Positions 23,190-35,439 of a stretch of 64,000 bases of DNA are shown one piece after another. The number at the start of each line of letters is the position of its first letter. The stretch's first letter is position 1. Under the pieces are notes generated by a model. It was not told the origin of the DNA, searched no databases, and worked only from the letters and a program-made list of their open reading frames with translations. The translations under genes and the position numbers were made by a program. The stretch is from Oscheius dolichura (lineage: Eukaryota; Nematoda; Chromadorea; Rhabditida; Rhabditidae): NCBI GenBank assembly GCA_932521035.1, contig OW051493.1, forward strand, positions 8,184,001 through 8,248,000, given 5' to 3'.

Positions 23190-23328
23190 AGACTCGGCCC
23201 GCGATAGTCCGACGACCGGCAAGACAAAGCTATAGAGGCATTGCAGTTTTGTAACTGTTTTGAAGAAAGGTGATTCTCCTGCCGAGACTTTACGGGTGCA
23301 GGAGATCGGACTATCGAGGACCGAACCG
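23190..23328. mobile_element. Short inverted-repeat element (MITE-like), copy 2
   Basis: Same family as copy 1: CGATAGTCCG at the left, CGGACTATCG at the right, and the inner GACTTTACGGGTGCAG. It lies just downstream of the methyltransferase gene. Confidence 0.8.
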
Positions 23329-23329
23329 A

Positions 23330-25825
23330 CTTGTACGCGGAAGAAACTGTTCTTTGAAACATGGAATCCGTGTCAAGGGTTCTGAGATAAGCGAACATAT
23401 TTTACCGTCCATTATTGGATAATCTTCCCGGTCATCCAAATGTTACTGGTCTTGGTAGAGTTCTCCAAGGGAAGAAGAGGTTTGCCTGTCCTGATGATCT
23501 TCGAAAACCGGTACTTCTGTCCCTTGACCTTATCACGCAATAGATGGCGAAAAAATTGGCACCGAGACTGCTTCTCTGTCCAACCAGGAAGTATTCACTG
23601 AAGCAGTGAACATTGTCCCCAAAAAAATGGTGGTATCACAAGCCAAGAACCGGTGGTATCAGCGGGCTGCCATATTCGACAGTGTCAAAAACTTTCGCCC
23701 CATTTTGATCGGAAATCAGAGTTTATTTGGCGCATTACAAAAAAGGACGAGGATTCTGATCTATGGATTGATAGACAAACGGTGAACTAAACCTTCATTA
23801 TTGGAAATGGGTGCCGGTTCCCGATAGAATTCAGGATTTTGGAGGTTTCGGGCAAAAGGAGGATTTACTAGGAGCATAAGGCTAAAATTCGGATCTCTCT
23901 ATTGATAAGTATCCACAGATTTTGGGACTCGGAGTCATCTACTCATGGAGTATCCTAGATACCCGGGAACTCTACTCATTTGGACGTGAAAACTCTAGAG
24001 ACCTAGATTTTGGAGCCGGCCCGGCTGACAGCTCTTTCCTCTAGGCAACACAGCTAGAGTACATGGATTATTGAGGATTTCCGGTTCTTCATACAGATAT
24101 AAATCTTTTTCCGGGAAAAAGAAGGCTGTCTGCCGAATGCGTGACGACGACTGTAAGCGGAACTAGCCGCGCCCCTCTTCACTATATAAAAGACTTCCTG
24201 GTTTAAAATTCGTAGACAAACTTTTCCAAAACCCTTTTTCTGAATTGAATGCACCCGTTGTTGGTCACTGGTCCCCGGATGTCTGTCGTCTCTTCGCCGT
24301 ATTTGGACGAGAAGAAGAACTAATAGTGGAGGAGCAGTACCACCGCCTCCTACTTTTGACCTTGGCTTCTGTTAGTGGTCAGAAATCAACGAAATCAAAA
24401 TCAGCACATGCTTGTACTGGAAAACATCTTCATCTCCTCTCTTCTCCCTGTTAATATCAAAGATCTATCGTCACCATTTTTGACTGTCTGAAGTTCTCCT
24501 GCTTCGCTTTCTGTTCGCTTTCTTGGTTCAAAATGATGCTCGCTCTCCTGCTTGGTTTTATATTTCCGTTGTCAATGAAAAATGGCTACAAACGGACGTA
24601 GACAAGCTAATTGTTGAACACTCGCTCGCACTATCACACCGACGGAGAAGAAAAGGCGCACCAAGAGGACTTCTCAACGTCACCCCGCGATCAGGGTCAC
24701 TGGGTGGAGATGCCTGCTTCTTGGGGGCTGTTTATTTAGTCCATCTTTGTCCTTCATGATGTACTATCCTTCTTCTTCTTTACTTCTTGGCTGTTCCCAC
24801 TTTGGGAGGAGCTTCCATTTTGAAGAATGACCTGTATTTCTGGGCCCTTGCATCATTCAGTTTTTCTAGGGAATACGGTAGAAGCAATTTGGTCATAGGA
24901 GAAAAATGCTACAGTCTACTGGTTCCAACGGATATTCCACGGATTCAAAATTGACGCGTCTCCGCTACGGGACGAAGTTTGAAAGCTTCCTGGTCCCTCA
25001 GCGGAGAGGTTATTCCGTGGATCATCTGTTGGAAATAAACTATACAGACCAAATGTGGGTACGTCAAATTGCTCCCTTTCGGGGCTTCTGGAGTACAGAA
25101 GAAGAGGTCCTCTTTCAAAGGAAGCCGAGCTCTCTGTCAATTAGTACTTTCTTGTAGAGGAGAGATCTTTCTCGACTCATGAAAAACCATGTCTGTGTGC
25201 CCTTTTTAGGCGGAAACGCTAGTCCCAACTAGGAAGCAAAATGATCTAATAACCCGTTTCCCTAGAGATAACCAAAACTGTTCGGAGAACAGACTCCCGT
25301 TGACCCCAGTCTTTCGTAGTTCAACGAAAGGGAGCTGTTTAACCAGGGTAAAGTCTCTCTTTCCCAAAACTATTGAACTAGACAATCTCTCTTCTCTTTT
25401 TTTACACTATTTTTGGATGATGAAACTTTCGCTGATTTCACGAAGAAGGAGATAAACAATTCTTGTCGTTTTATTTGTCGTTCCGGGGGAAGATCTCTGC
25501 GCCATCTACGTTTTATCGTCCCAGGACCACGATCTTATTCAGCGAATTCTTATTCATTCTCGTCTTTTCCCCTCTATCTTCTAATCTACAGTTGCCCGTG
25601 ATTTTAGAATTTCAGAATAAAAAGCAGATCTTTTCTAGGTTCTCGGTCACACCGGCGCGGTTTTTAGCGAATTGGTACCGTATTTATAGGAAATTTTGAG
25701 ATGAAACATCCTCCCCGGGTTTATAACACCCTTACAACTTCGACAGTCTTATTCTCTCTCTCACTCCATTCTTTCATGTTCTAGACTCTCTACCTACAGT
25801 ATATTTCCTTTCCAGGGGCTCAAAA
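23330..25825. other. Long spacer before ornithine decarboxylase
   Basis: About 2.5 kb in which I could not assemble a gene. Several ORFs of 60-85 codons exist on both strands without family features. A TATA-like TATATAAAAG near 24182 precedes only a 24-codon frame. Confidence 0.4.
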
Positions 25826-27596
25826 ATGTCTCCTGATCCGGAAACTGAGCTAGACTACATCGTCGATGGAATCCAACCGGCTCCGAGTACTGCCAAGGCC
25901 GTCAACACCATCCATTGCCTTCCTAGCACGTTTTTGGACTCCCGAGTAAGTTCACCACTCCCTTTATTGAACTATACCCTCGTTTTCAGCTCTTTGTCCG
26001 GAATTTGCCTATCAATTCCCTGGAATTAGCCCGTGAAATCGGAAGGCTAAAGAAGGCAAACCAATTTCCTTTTTATCAATGAGGAAACGGCTTTAGGATG
26101 ACGACGAGCCCTTTCTGATCCTGAATTTGGACAGGGTCATCGATCTGTACAAGCTCTGGGCCAGTGAACTTCCTACAATCAAGGTTCGGTTTCATATTGA
26201 CCCCTCTGGGGTTCGTCTTTGGCGAACAGGGCTGACATCATTTTTCTTGTTTTTTTTCAGCCTTACTATGCTGTGAAGTGCAACCCGAACGGCGTTCTTC
26301 TCAGAACTTTGGCCGCCTTGGGGGCAGGGTTCGATTGCGCCAGCCGGGAGGAAATTGAGACTGTTGGTTTTCCTCCACATTCATGAAAATAGAATATTTT
26401 AGATCCTAAAATTGGGACTCGAGCCGGGGGAGATCATCTACGCCAATCCATGCAAGCCGCGGACTTTTATCCAGCACGCGAGAAGACGAAAAGTCTTGAG
26501 GATGACATTCGACAGCCCGGCGGAATTAGACAAGATCGCCAAGTGCTACCCGGAGGCTGAACTGATCCTCCGAATCGCCGTGGCCAATCCATCCGCCAGC
26601 TTTGAACTCTCCAAGAAATATGGAGCCGATCCGGCGTTATCCTTGAAATTGTTGAGGAAGGCCAAAGAACTTGGGTTGAAAGTTATTGGAATCTCCTTCC
26701 ACGTCGGCTCCCGGTCACAGGATCCGTCTGCTTATGAGCGGGCTATCCAGGAGTCGAGGGGACTGTTTGAAGTCGGAAAATCTATGGGTCATGAGATGAC
26801 GGTTCTGAATGTTGGAGGAGGGTTTCCTGGAGACGATGAGGAGCTCTTCAAGAAGGTGGGACTATTTTCTTTTACCTCAGTCCCTGAAAAGAGAGGTTCG
26901 GGGACTTTTTGTAGCCATACATGGATCCTGGGAACTTGTATTCCAATGCTTGGATTCCAAGGGTTGCGGTATTTATAATATGCTCAATTTCAGATGTGTA
27001 AAGTGATAAGAACATCCATCCAAGGCCATTTTTCGGACGTGGAGAACCTAGAAGTCATGGGAGAGCCTGGGCGATACTTTGCGACTTCTTCCTTCTGTTC
27101 CGTGGCAACCATTTTCCATACCAAAGAAGTTCCTGCCTCGAGAATCACCAAAAATGGTAGGACATCTTAAAATGAAGAGAAAAAATGGTCTATTTTAGTA
27201 GAAGATGAAGACCGAACAGGAATGATGTACTATCTAAACGACGGAGTCTATGGAACCTATAGTGGAGTAATCGTGGACGATTCGAAACCAACTGGCCGAC
27301 CCCTATTTGTATTTTCAACCCGTTTATTCTCCTAAAAGTGTTCGTTTCAGGATACCGCTAGAGAATGCTACCCGTCGACCGTTTGGGGTCCAACTTGTGA
27401 TTGTCTAGACGTCGTGGAGAATAACAAACTCCTCCCAGAACTGAAACTGGGCGATATGCTCTATTACGAAGATATGGGAGCCTATTCAACTGCCTGTTCG
27501 ACGGAGTTCAATCATTTCACTCCTCCTGTGGTGGAAGTGGCCGTCAGCAAAGAAAACTGGAGGAACATTCGAGAGAAGATAGCAAAATTCTACTAA
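25826..27596 (+). CDS. odc-1: Ornithine decarboxylase
   Basis: Eight exons (25826-25945, 25990-26055, 26097-26183, 26261-26362, 26403-26855, 26994-27156, 27199-27308, 27351-27596) give 448 aa. PLP enzyme that makes putrescine from ornithine, first step of polyamine synthesis. Seen: the PLP lysine in [14 protein letters not shown] (His that stacks on PLP), the GGGFPG phosphate loop, GEPGRYF, NDGVYG, catalytic Cys and Asp in WGPTCDCLD, and MGAY near the end. All key residues are present, so this is not an antizyme inhibitor. Odd points: VGSG of the family reads VGSR, and exon 2 appears to end in a GC donor. A trans-splice-like TTTCCAG lies 10 nt before the ATG. Confidence 0.93.
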
Positions 27597-27837
27597 AAAG
27601 TGACATGGCTGACCCTTTCAGCTGTTTGTAGTAGGCAAAGCTAATAAAGATCGTACTGGTTGGGTGCAGTAGTCCGAACATCGAACTCTTGGTCACGAGG
27701 GAAGGGAAACACGTTTATTTTACAGTGTTGGTAGTTTGAACTCTTGGTATCCCATTGATACTGATATTTGGAACAAACAGGAAGAAAAAGAGAGAATTTA
27801 TTTTGATAGAGCGAAGAATTTAAAGCGAGAGATTTGT

Positions 27838-27853
27838 GGCCCTGAAGAGGGCC
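27838..27853 (-). promoter_or_regulatory. Histone mRNA 3' stem-loop (H2B copy 4)
   Basis: GGCCCT/AGGGCC stem with a CTTC loop, 53 bp past the stop codon. Its flank differs from the other H2B copies. Confidence 0.95.
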
Positions 27854-27906
27854 GTTGGGTTAAATGAGATCATCAGAAAGGGAGCAAGAAGGAAGCAGAA
27901 GAGGCT

Positions 27907-28278
27907 CTACTTGCTGGAGGTGTACTTGGTGACGGCCTTGGTGCCCTCGGAGACGGCGTGCTTGGCCAGCTCTCCCGGGAGAATGAGGCGGACAGCGGTC
28001 TGTACTTCGCGAGAGGAGATTGTGCTCTTCTTGTTGTAGTGAGCCAGACGGCTGGCCTCGGCGGCGATGCGCTCGAAGACGTCGTTGACAAAGGAGTTCA
28101 TGATGGACATGGCCTTGCTGGAGACTCCTGTGTCGGGGTGTACCTGCTTCAGCACTCGGTAGATGTAGACGGCGTAGGACTCCTTCCTGCCCTTCCTCTT
28201 CTTCTTGTCTCCGGTTCTGGTGGCCTTCTGAGCCTTAGCGGCCTTCTTGGCTCCCTTGGCAGATGGCTTCGGTGGCAT
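27907..28278 (-). CDS. Histone H2B (copy 4)
   Basis: Intronless, 123 aa, same protein as the other copies. The start MPPKPSAKG is preferred over the ATG four codons upstream. TATA-like box at 28328-28334 (minus). Its promoter, shared with the divergent RING copy 2, is the inverse of that at 19.8-20.15 kb. The 3' flank is unique. Confidence 0.98.
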   Translation of the reverse strand: MPPKPSAKGAKKAAKAQKATRTGDKKKRKGRKESYAVYIYRVLKQVHPDTGVSSKAMSIMNSFVNDVFERIAAEASRLAHYNKKSTISSREVQTAVRLILPGELAKHAVSEGTKAVTKYTSSK

Positions 28279-28427
28279 CGTTGAGTTCACGAGAGTACGT
28301 GGTGAGGTCCGCTCGCCCCTGTCCGCCTTATAAACGGCCAGCCCGCTCGCCCCGCCCCCTTTCCTCCCGCCCGTCTAATCTCCCCCACCCTCCAAAAGAC
28401 GCTGGCCAGCTGCCAAATAGGCCACAA

Positions 28428-28437
28428 TTGGCGCCAA
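28428..28437. promoter_or_regulatory. E2F-like palindrome TTGGCGCCAA (H2B copy 4/RING copy 2 promoter)
   Basis: Inverted counterpart of the site at 19996-20005. Confidence 0.5.
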
Positions 28438-28660
28438 AAGAAGGAGTCGCGTTCAAGAGGACAGATTAGAGGATGAAGAGATTAAACTACGGGGCAAATG
28501 TATTTGTATATCAAGTAGATACCATAGGAAGGGCAGTAGGCCATTTTCAAATGGTCAAAGGGGATTTAGACGGTTCTTTGTCGATTCAGGTTCAAACCAG
28601 TGGAGAATAAAGCATTTCAAACCATTTCATATTCATTCCGTTTCGTCTACTTGCCCCAAG

Positions 28661-29455
28661 ATGGTCGTCACAACTCGCCGCCGAGCCCGAGCCGCAGCTA
28701 CTCGCAGCACGACTGCTCAGCCGTTTCTGGATGCTCCACCGCCGTCTCCTGTCCGCGGAATTCCCCAGCTGGCAGACATTGGAAAGCCGCCAACTCCGAT
28801 GAGAGATTTTCGAAACCAAGGTTTCCTGAACCCTCGACAGTCTCCCGCTCGTGGGATTCCTCAACTGGCGGATATTGGAAGGCCAGCTCGCGGAGACTAT
28901 CCGCTTCAAGCCTTCCTGGCCCGGCAACCGGCCGATCCTCGTCCCCGAGACAATCTTCTACGACGTTTTGCCGGGGATCCTGACATTCCCATGCCGAATG
29001 TGGCTCCTCGAAACGAGCGGCTGGCCCAGGCGGCGAATCTCCCCTCCAAGCTGGATGTCTTCTCCTTCATATTGCCCAAGGAGCAGAAAGAAGCCGTCTA
29101 CAAGATCCTGGAAAGCAAGGGCATCCCTCCGAACGATGTGGACCTTCGCCAGTACATAGAACTCGTCAGTGACAAGCTGGAAATGACGGAGAATGAGCTG
29201 TCCGTCTTCAAGAAGAGGAGTAATGACCAGCAGAGGGAACTCCAGGAGCTGAGGATGCTGGTCGACAGGCAGAAGCGCCTCCTCAACGGACAGAAACAGC
29301 CCGACCCGAAGGAGTGCCGAGTCTGCTACGCGAAGCCCATCAGCCGGATGTTCTTCTGCGGCCATCCCGTCTGTGAGACCTGTGCCAACTGTCTCCAGAA
29401 CTGCCATATTTGTCAGGCACGCACCGGCGGAATTTCTCTCTACCTTTATTTGTAA
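28661..29455 (+). CDS. C-terminal RING-finger protein embedded in the histone cluster (copy 2)
   Basis: Intronless, 264 aa, differing from copy 1 at only a few residues (for example TRS for TRN, LPKEQ for LPKDQ, LESKG for LEGKG). All eight C3HC4 ligands, the RGIPQLADIG repeats and the putative coiled coil are intact, so both copies look functional. The gene again lies between an H2B (divergent) and an H3 (convergent) and has an AATAAA signal just past the stop. Confidence 0.85.
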   Translation: MVVTTRRRARAAATRSTTAQPFLDAPPPSPVRGIPQLADIGKPPTPMRDFRNQGFLNPRQSPARGIPQLADIGRPARGDYPLQAFLARQPADPRPRDNLLRRFAGDPDIPMPNVAPRNERLAQAANLPSKLDVFSFILPKEQKEAVYKILESKGIPPNDVDLRQYIELVSDKLEMTENELSVFKKRSNDQQRELQELRMLVDRQKRLLNGQKQPDPKECRVCYAKPISRMFFCGHPVCETCANCLQNCHICQARTGGISLYLYL

Positions 29456-29653
29456 GGATAACAACGCAATAAAAGATAATTCCGACGACTGTTTTACTTT
29501 CGTGGTGAGACTCGTTATTAGTGGAATGACGGGTGAATTGGTCGTGGAACTAGCCTTTCTGATAGACTTCTTACTCTTTATAGAGCGAAATCAGGAGACA
29601 ATTGAGTAGATTTATTAGAACACATGGGTAAAAAGAGATCGAGATTGATATGT

Positions 29654-29669
29654 GGCCCTAAAGAGGGCC
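29654..29669 (-). promoter_or_regulatory. Histone mRNA 3' stem-loop (H3 copy 3)
   Basis: GGCCCT/AGGGCC stem with a CTTT loop, 44 bp past the stop codon. Confidence 0.95.
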
Positions 29670-29713
29670 GTTGGGTTCATGAGGGCAGAATGGCTGGGAC
29701 GGTAGCGAGTAGT

Positions 29714-30229
<516 letters not shown>

Positions 30230-31453
30230 TTATCGCTTTTCTTACGGGAAAATTAGAAAAGCGAAGAAAAGAAAGCCTGAATAAGTAATCAATAAAGAAG
30301 GAAATGTTGGTAACTTGACTAATCAACGATTCCTTGACAATTATATGAAAAAATGGAGAACAACATCGTTTTCTAAGGAAATTAGAACAAAACAACAAAA
30401 ACAACGAGAAGATCACGAATCCAAAGGTCAAAGTAGGGTCGTCTACATCTTCCCCGCGACAAAGAGATGGATTTCGTAATGTTTTTCTCCAAACCGCGTC
30501 TCGGCCATGAGTGTGTTGATATTTTCGGCAAGCCCCCAGGAACGAGAGGGAGAAAACACACCACGTGGGGAACAACCAGTTTCAGTTGCTTTTGCTCCGC
30601 TCGTCTGAGCTGGTGAGCGGGTTTCCAACCAGTCCAACTCCATTCTTTTCATCCATTCCTTGGTTATTGTTCGGGAAGGCTTCAGTCCTTCTCATCTCTC
30701 CATTTTCCCTCGCTTCCCGTCATTTTTGGTTCATTTTCCCGTTCCACACCCTGGAACCCCGACGTCCATTTTTGACTCCAAAACGGAGAAAACGTTTCCA
30801 ACCCCAAGAAAATCCAAGAATGCGAGCATTTTCGAGCCATGTTGTTTGCAAAACTGGCCCCATTCGTCATTCTCACCATAACTTTCCCATTTTTCGCCTT
30901 TCCACCTTCCAAAGTTGAAATATTCTGTGCCTATTGTAGTCCGTCCTAATCTCTCTATAAAAATCTTCATGAAAAATGCCGAAAAACAGTCTCTCGCTCG
31001 ACGGCAAACAACATTCACCTAACAGCAACGCCTCTCTATCGATGAAACTCGCTGTATTCTCTCATTGAAATGACAAAAAAGCGGCGACAACACAATTTTC
31101 CCGCCCTATAAGCTCTGAAGATCAATTGAAACCACCCATTCTCTGTTCTCTAATACTTTCAGCCTCTGTAGACCCGGGGAAGCCCTCCCTGTTTACCATA
31201 TATTTTGAACTTGGATTCGGGAAAAGCTTATGCAAAGCAACATGTTTACCATTTTGGAAAAGGGCGCTTTGGGCAGGGATGCAAAGCAAGGTCATGTTTT
31301 TTGAACTGAGCCTGTTGTACAGCTCGTTTTCCTCTTCCAAGAGGCTTCTTCGGCTGTTTCAGCTGTTTTCCTCGGTTTCATTTTGCTCCTTTCCTCATTT
31401 CCCTTTTATTTATTTCTAATTCAACCCAAAAATCCTACAATATCAGCTTAAAA
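30230..31453. other. Spacer between H3 copy 3 and the glyoxalase gene
   Basis: About 1.2 kb. ORFs of 70-117 codons occur on both strands but none shows a domain or consistent splice structure, so none is called. Confidence 0.4.
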
Positions 31454-32036
31454 ATGTCTGACAATCATCTCGGAAGCGCCAGCATCTACAATATCAAGGA
31501 TCCGAAGCGATCTCTCCCCTTCTATCAGAATGTCCTCGGAATGAGGTGACTTCCTTTCTTTTATTATAATATTTCCCTATTTCTAGACTCCTCCGCCAGT
31601 TTGACTTCCCCACCGAGCAGTTTACCGTCTATTATCTCGGCTACAACGATGCCAATTCGAAAATCCCCGAAGAGTCCGAGCGCGCCCTTTTCGCCGCTTC
31701 AAATATGGCTTCTATCGAATTAACACAGTTTGTTTTCACCTCCTTTCTGTTCAAAAATACCTATTTTAGTAATTGGGGACAGGGAGAGCCAAAGCTGGAT
31801 GAGCTGACGGATAAGAAGGATCCAAGAGGATATGGTGAGCCTCCGCTCCTTGAAAGTACTGTTTCCTTCTTTCAGGACGCGTTGGAATAACAGTTCCCAG
31901 TGTTGATCAGGCTCTGGAGCGATTTAAGAAGCTCGGAGTTCCTTATAATCGAAATGGAAACGGGAAATGGGTGGCTTCTATCCAAGATCCAGACGGCTAC
32001 TGTATTGAACTATCCGATCCGAAGTCCAACGAGTAA
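31454..32036 (+). CDS. Glyoxalase I (lactoylglutathione lyase) homologue with altered metal ligands
   Basis: Four exons (31454-31545, 31587-31727, 31770-31834, 31876-32036) give 152 aa. Close family match: DPKRSLPFYQNVLGMRLL, FDFPTEQFTVYYLGY, ASIELTHNWG, DPRGYG.VGITVPSV and IQDPDGYCIEL. The enzyme family isomerises the methylglyoxal-glutathione adduct using a metal held by Gln, Glu, His and Glu. Here the two Glu are present (SIEL and CIEL), but the family His in GHIGI reads Arg (GRVGI) and the N-terminal Gln position reads Ala or Ser. The N-terminal extension of GLO1 is also missing. It may be inactive or use other chemistry. H2A copy 4 follows 222 bp downstream. Confidence 0.88.
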
Positions 32037-32258
32037 ATACCACTGGTCTGCTGATATTTCATTCCTCATTTGAATTTCCCGGTTGCATATTTGTGTAAAT
32101 AAAGGCTTTTCTCTCTTTAAGCGCTGGCTACCCAGCTGATTTGGAAATGCACGCTCCCGCACAGGGGGAGGAGCCAACCGGCCGCGACTATATAAGCCGG
32201 GCGGGTCGCCGCTCTGGTTACGTGCTAACCACACACATCTACTCTACCTGCTGAAATC

Positions 32259-32636
32259 ATGTCTGGACGTGGAAAGGGAGGAAAAGCCAAGTCAGGAGGA
32301 AAGGCCAAGTCTCGCTCGTCGCGTGCTGGTCTTCAATTCCCCGTTGGACGTCTTCATCGCATGCTGAGGAAGGGCAACTACGCTCAGCGTATTGGAGCCG
32401 GAGCTCCCGTCTATCTGGCCGCCGTCCTCGAATACCTCGCTGCTGAGGTGCTCGAGTTGGCCGGCAACGCTGCCCGTGACAACAAGAAGTCCAGAATCAA
32501 CCCCCGCCATCTGCAGTTGGCCGTCAGAAATGACGAGGAATTGAACAAGCTCCTCTCCGGGGTCACCATTGCACAGGGAGGTGTCCTGCCCAACATCCAG
32601 GCCGTCCTCCTCCCCAAGAAGACCGAAAAGGAATAA
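32259..32636 (+). CDS. Histone H2A (copy 4, TEKE tail)
   Basis: Intronless, 125 aa, same protein as copy 1. TATA box at 32189-32195. From about 32150 the sequence is the inverse of the H2A-H4 unit at 6.6-8.4 kb, including promoter, leader, stem-loop and much of the spacer. Confidence 0.98.
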   Translation: MSGRGKGGKAKSGGKAKSRSSRAGLQFPVGRLHRMLRKGNYAQRIGAGAPVYLAAVLEYLAAEVLELAGNAARDNKKSRINPRHLQLAVRNDEELNKLLSGVTIAQGGVLPNIQAVLLPKKTEKE

Positions 32637-32679
32637 GCCCCTGGCTCTCTCCTGGTTCAGCTCAATTTATACACCCAAC

Positions 32680-32695
32680 GGCCCTCTTCAGGGCC
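32680..32695 (+). promoter_or_regulatory. Histone mRNA 3' stem-loop (H2A copy 4)
   Basis: GGCCCT/AGGGCC stem with a CTTC loop, 43 bp past the stop codon. TTGAATAAAT follows about 35 bp later. Confidence 0.95.
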
Positions 32696-32769
32696 ACAAA
32701 TCACACACAGTTCTTATTTGATCTCCTTGAATAAATTATTTATTTATATTACTTTCAATAAAACTGGTT

Positions 32770-33677
<908 letters not shown>

Positions 33678-33719
33678 GTCTGCCCCACTGCCGCACGATC
33701 GAACATTCTAAAACCCAAC

Positions 33720-33735
33720 GGCCCTCTTCAGGGCC
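33720..33735 (+). promoter_or_regulatory. Histone mRNA 3' stem-loop (H4 copy 2)
   Basis: GGCCCT/AGGGCC stem with a CTTC loop, 42 bp past the stop codon. CTCAATAAAA follows about 40 bp later. Confidence 0.95.
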
Positions 33736-33970
33736 ACAATCCAACTCATAGTCCTCTATTTTCTTGTATTGATCTCAATAAAAACTAGTCTATAAACGAA
33801 TGTCTTCTTCTAACAATAAGAGCGAATGTAGGGGAAAAAACAAGAGTAGGCCTTGGAAAATGGCAAGTACTGGCTTGACAACGGATGTAAGGGAAAAATC
33901 ATGCTCGAAACTTTGGAAAGGTTGATTTTTTTGCTTTAAAAAATGGACTTCTCACTCTAATGCATACTGC

Positions 33971-34310
33971 CTACTGGCTGCTACTGGGGCAGGGAGCCTC
34001 TCCACCCTTTTTAGCACGGCGGGAAGCAACGGCATCGCCGGGGAGAAGTATGGGGTGGATATGGGACATAACCCCTCCCGTGGCGATAATCACCTTGGAG
34101 AGTAGACGATAGAGCTCAGTGTCGTTGCTGATTGCCAACTTCAGATGACGGGGGCTGATGCGACCCATCTTGTTGTGTTTGGCGGCCTCTCCAGCGAGCA
34201 AATTTATTGAGGAGCAGAAATAGTCTAGACGCCGTCTGGTAGTGACGAGGAATGGCCCTCCCCTCGTTTTTTTTCTCGGTGACTTAAAATCTGAGTGCCC
34301 TTTCCGTCCC
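33971..34310 (-). pseudogene. Degenerate H2A-type histone relic
   Basis: The minus strand encodes LAGEAAKHNKMGRISPRHLKLAISND..., clearly the alpha-2 helix to docking domain of H2A, with GGVMSHIHPILLPGD where canonical H2A has [15 protein letters not shown]; the HIH resembles H2A.Z. Just upstream LDYFCSSINL matches [10 protein letters not shown]. Further upstream similarity is faint and appears to need a frame change near 34223, where an in-frame TAG occurs. No ATG with a histone N-terminus and no stem-loop downstream were found. It reads as an old, divergent H2A variant copy that has lost its 5' half. Confidence 0.65.
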
Positions 34311-35073
34311 GGACTGTCTGGCGATGAGAAATATCCAAATGCACGGAAATAGACCAGACATTTGCATGATGCTAATGGATTTTGATCTTCCCGGGTAAGA
34401 GGAGGATGTTATAGCCTATTGGGGGTGCAGGTTGTTTACGATCAAGAAGGAGAGATGCGAACTCCGTGGACATCTGCAAAGTACTTTCCTCTCTCAACTT
34501 GAGTAACTCGTAAATTCACTGATCTTTTAGCCGTCCTCGGGTAGTATTGTTTATGAGAGGCATCCCCCTTCTACAGCAGAAGGAATTTCATAGAGAGAGC
34601 TCAATTTTTACTAGAGAATATTCAACAATTCGTTTGTTAAGTGAATGACTGAGGACATTTGAAAATGGGCGATGATAAAGAAGATAAGGCGACGTTCATG
34701 GCATGTTGTAAAAGTTAATTAGATGTGACGACCTGAAACGTCTTTCACAGACTGCTGGTGGTAACTTTAATCAAGAAAATGGTCTTTGTATGAGATAAGT
34801 AAGCTGCCCTTTATTTTCAACTCGGAGAAGACTACTGTCCGCCCGTGGCTTTGATGACTATCTCCTTTTCTACTTACCCATTTGTCCTAGACAGAAGGGT
34901 TTGCCAAATGACCGTTTGTTGAGGCACTCACATTGTCAGAGGGAAAACCTCCTTCCCACAGAAATTAGAAGAAAAACAGCGTATATTATGTCTTTCGGCA
35001 GTGTGTCAGCCCTCCGACTTTATAATGACTTCCTCCCTTTTTTAAATTTCTTCTTCCCCCCAGAGAGAAGAAG
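34311..35073. other. Spacer right of the histone territory
   Basis: About 760 bp without a supportable gene. The last 50 bp include a trans-splice-like polypyrimidine-AG (CTTCCCCCCAG) before the next gene. Confidence 0.4.
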
Positions 35074-35433
35074 ATGCGGAATCTCCCCCTCCTTCTGGTT
35101 TGTCTCCTCCTCCCCGTCGCCTATTCCTACATCGAATGTCGTCAATTTTCCTACCATCCGATTGACGAAACCTATGACGAAGTCCAGACCGAATGCCGGG
35201 ATTATTGTGTCAAATATGCTGTGACGATGTACATGCAAGAAACGAGCAAGATGACATTCTTCCTGGGAAATTGTGATGATGGCCACTTCTGCCGAGGAGA
35301 GTGGGACAGCTTCAACCGGACCCTGTCCCCGCGGGCATACAAGCGCATCCTGGGAGGACGACTGCCACCAACTGTGACCAAGGTTAAAATTCAAGGAAAC
35401 TGCTGCACAAGGGACAATTGTAATCGTTTCTAA
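35074..35433 (+). CDS. Secreted three-finger (Ly6/uPAR-like) small protein
   Basis: Intronless, 119 aa. A clear signal peptide (MRNLPLLLVCLLLPVAYSY) is followed by a mature chain of about 100 residues with ten Cys: ECRQF, ECRDYC, GNCDDGHFC and a C-terminal NCCTRDNCN. The CCxxDxCN ending is the hallmark of Ly6/uPAR-type three-finger folds. No GPI-like hydrophobic tail follows, so secretion is more likely than anchoring. A trans-splice-like acceptor lies about 10 nt before the ATG. The specific role is unknown. Confidence 0.75.
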   Translation: MRNLPLLLVCLLLPVAYSYIECRQFSYHPIDETYDEVQTECRDYCVKYAVTMYMQETSKMTFFLGNCDDGHFCRGEWDSFNRTLSPRAYKRILGGRLPPTVTKVKIQGNCCTRDNCNRF

Positions 35434-35439
35434 CGGCCG

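Noticed and set aside
23700-25200. Possible gene fragments between the methyltransferase and odc-1
   Set aside because: Short frames on both strands could not be joined with credible splice sites or matched to a family.
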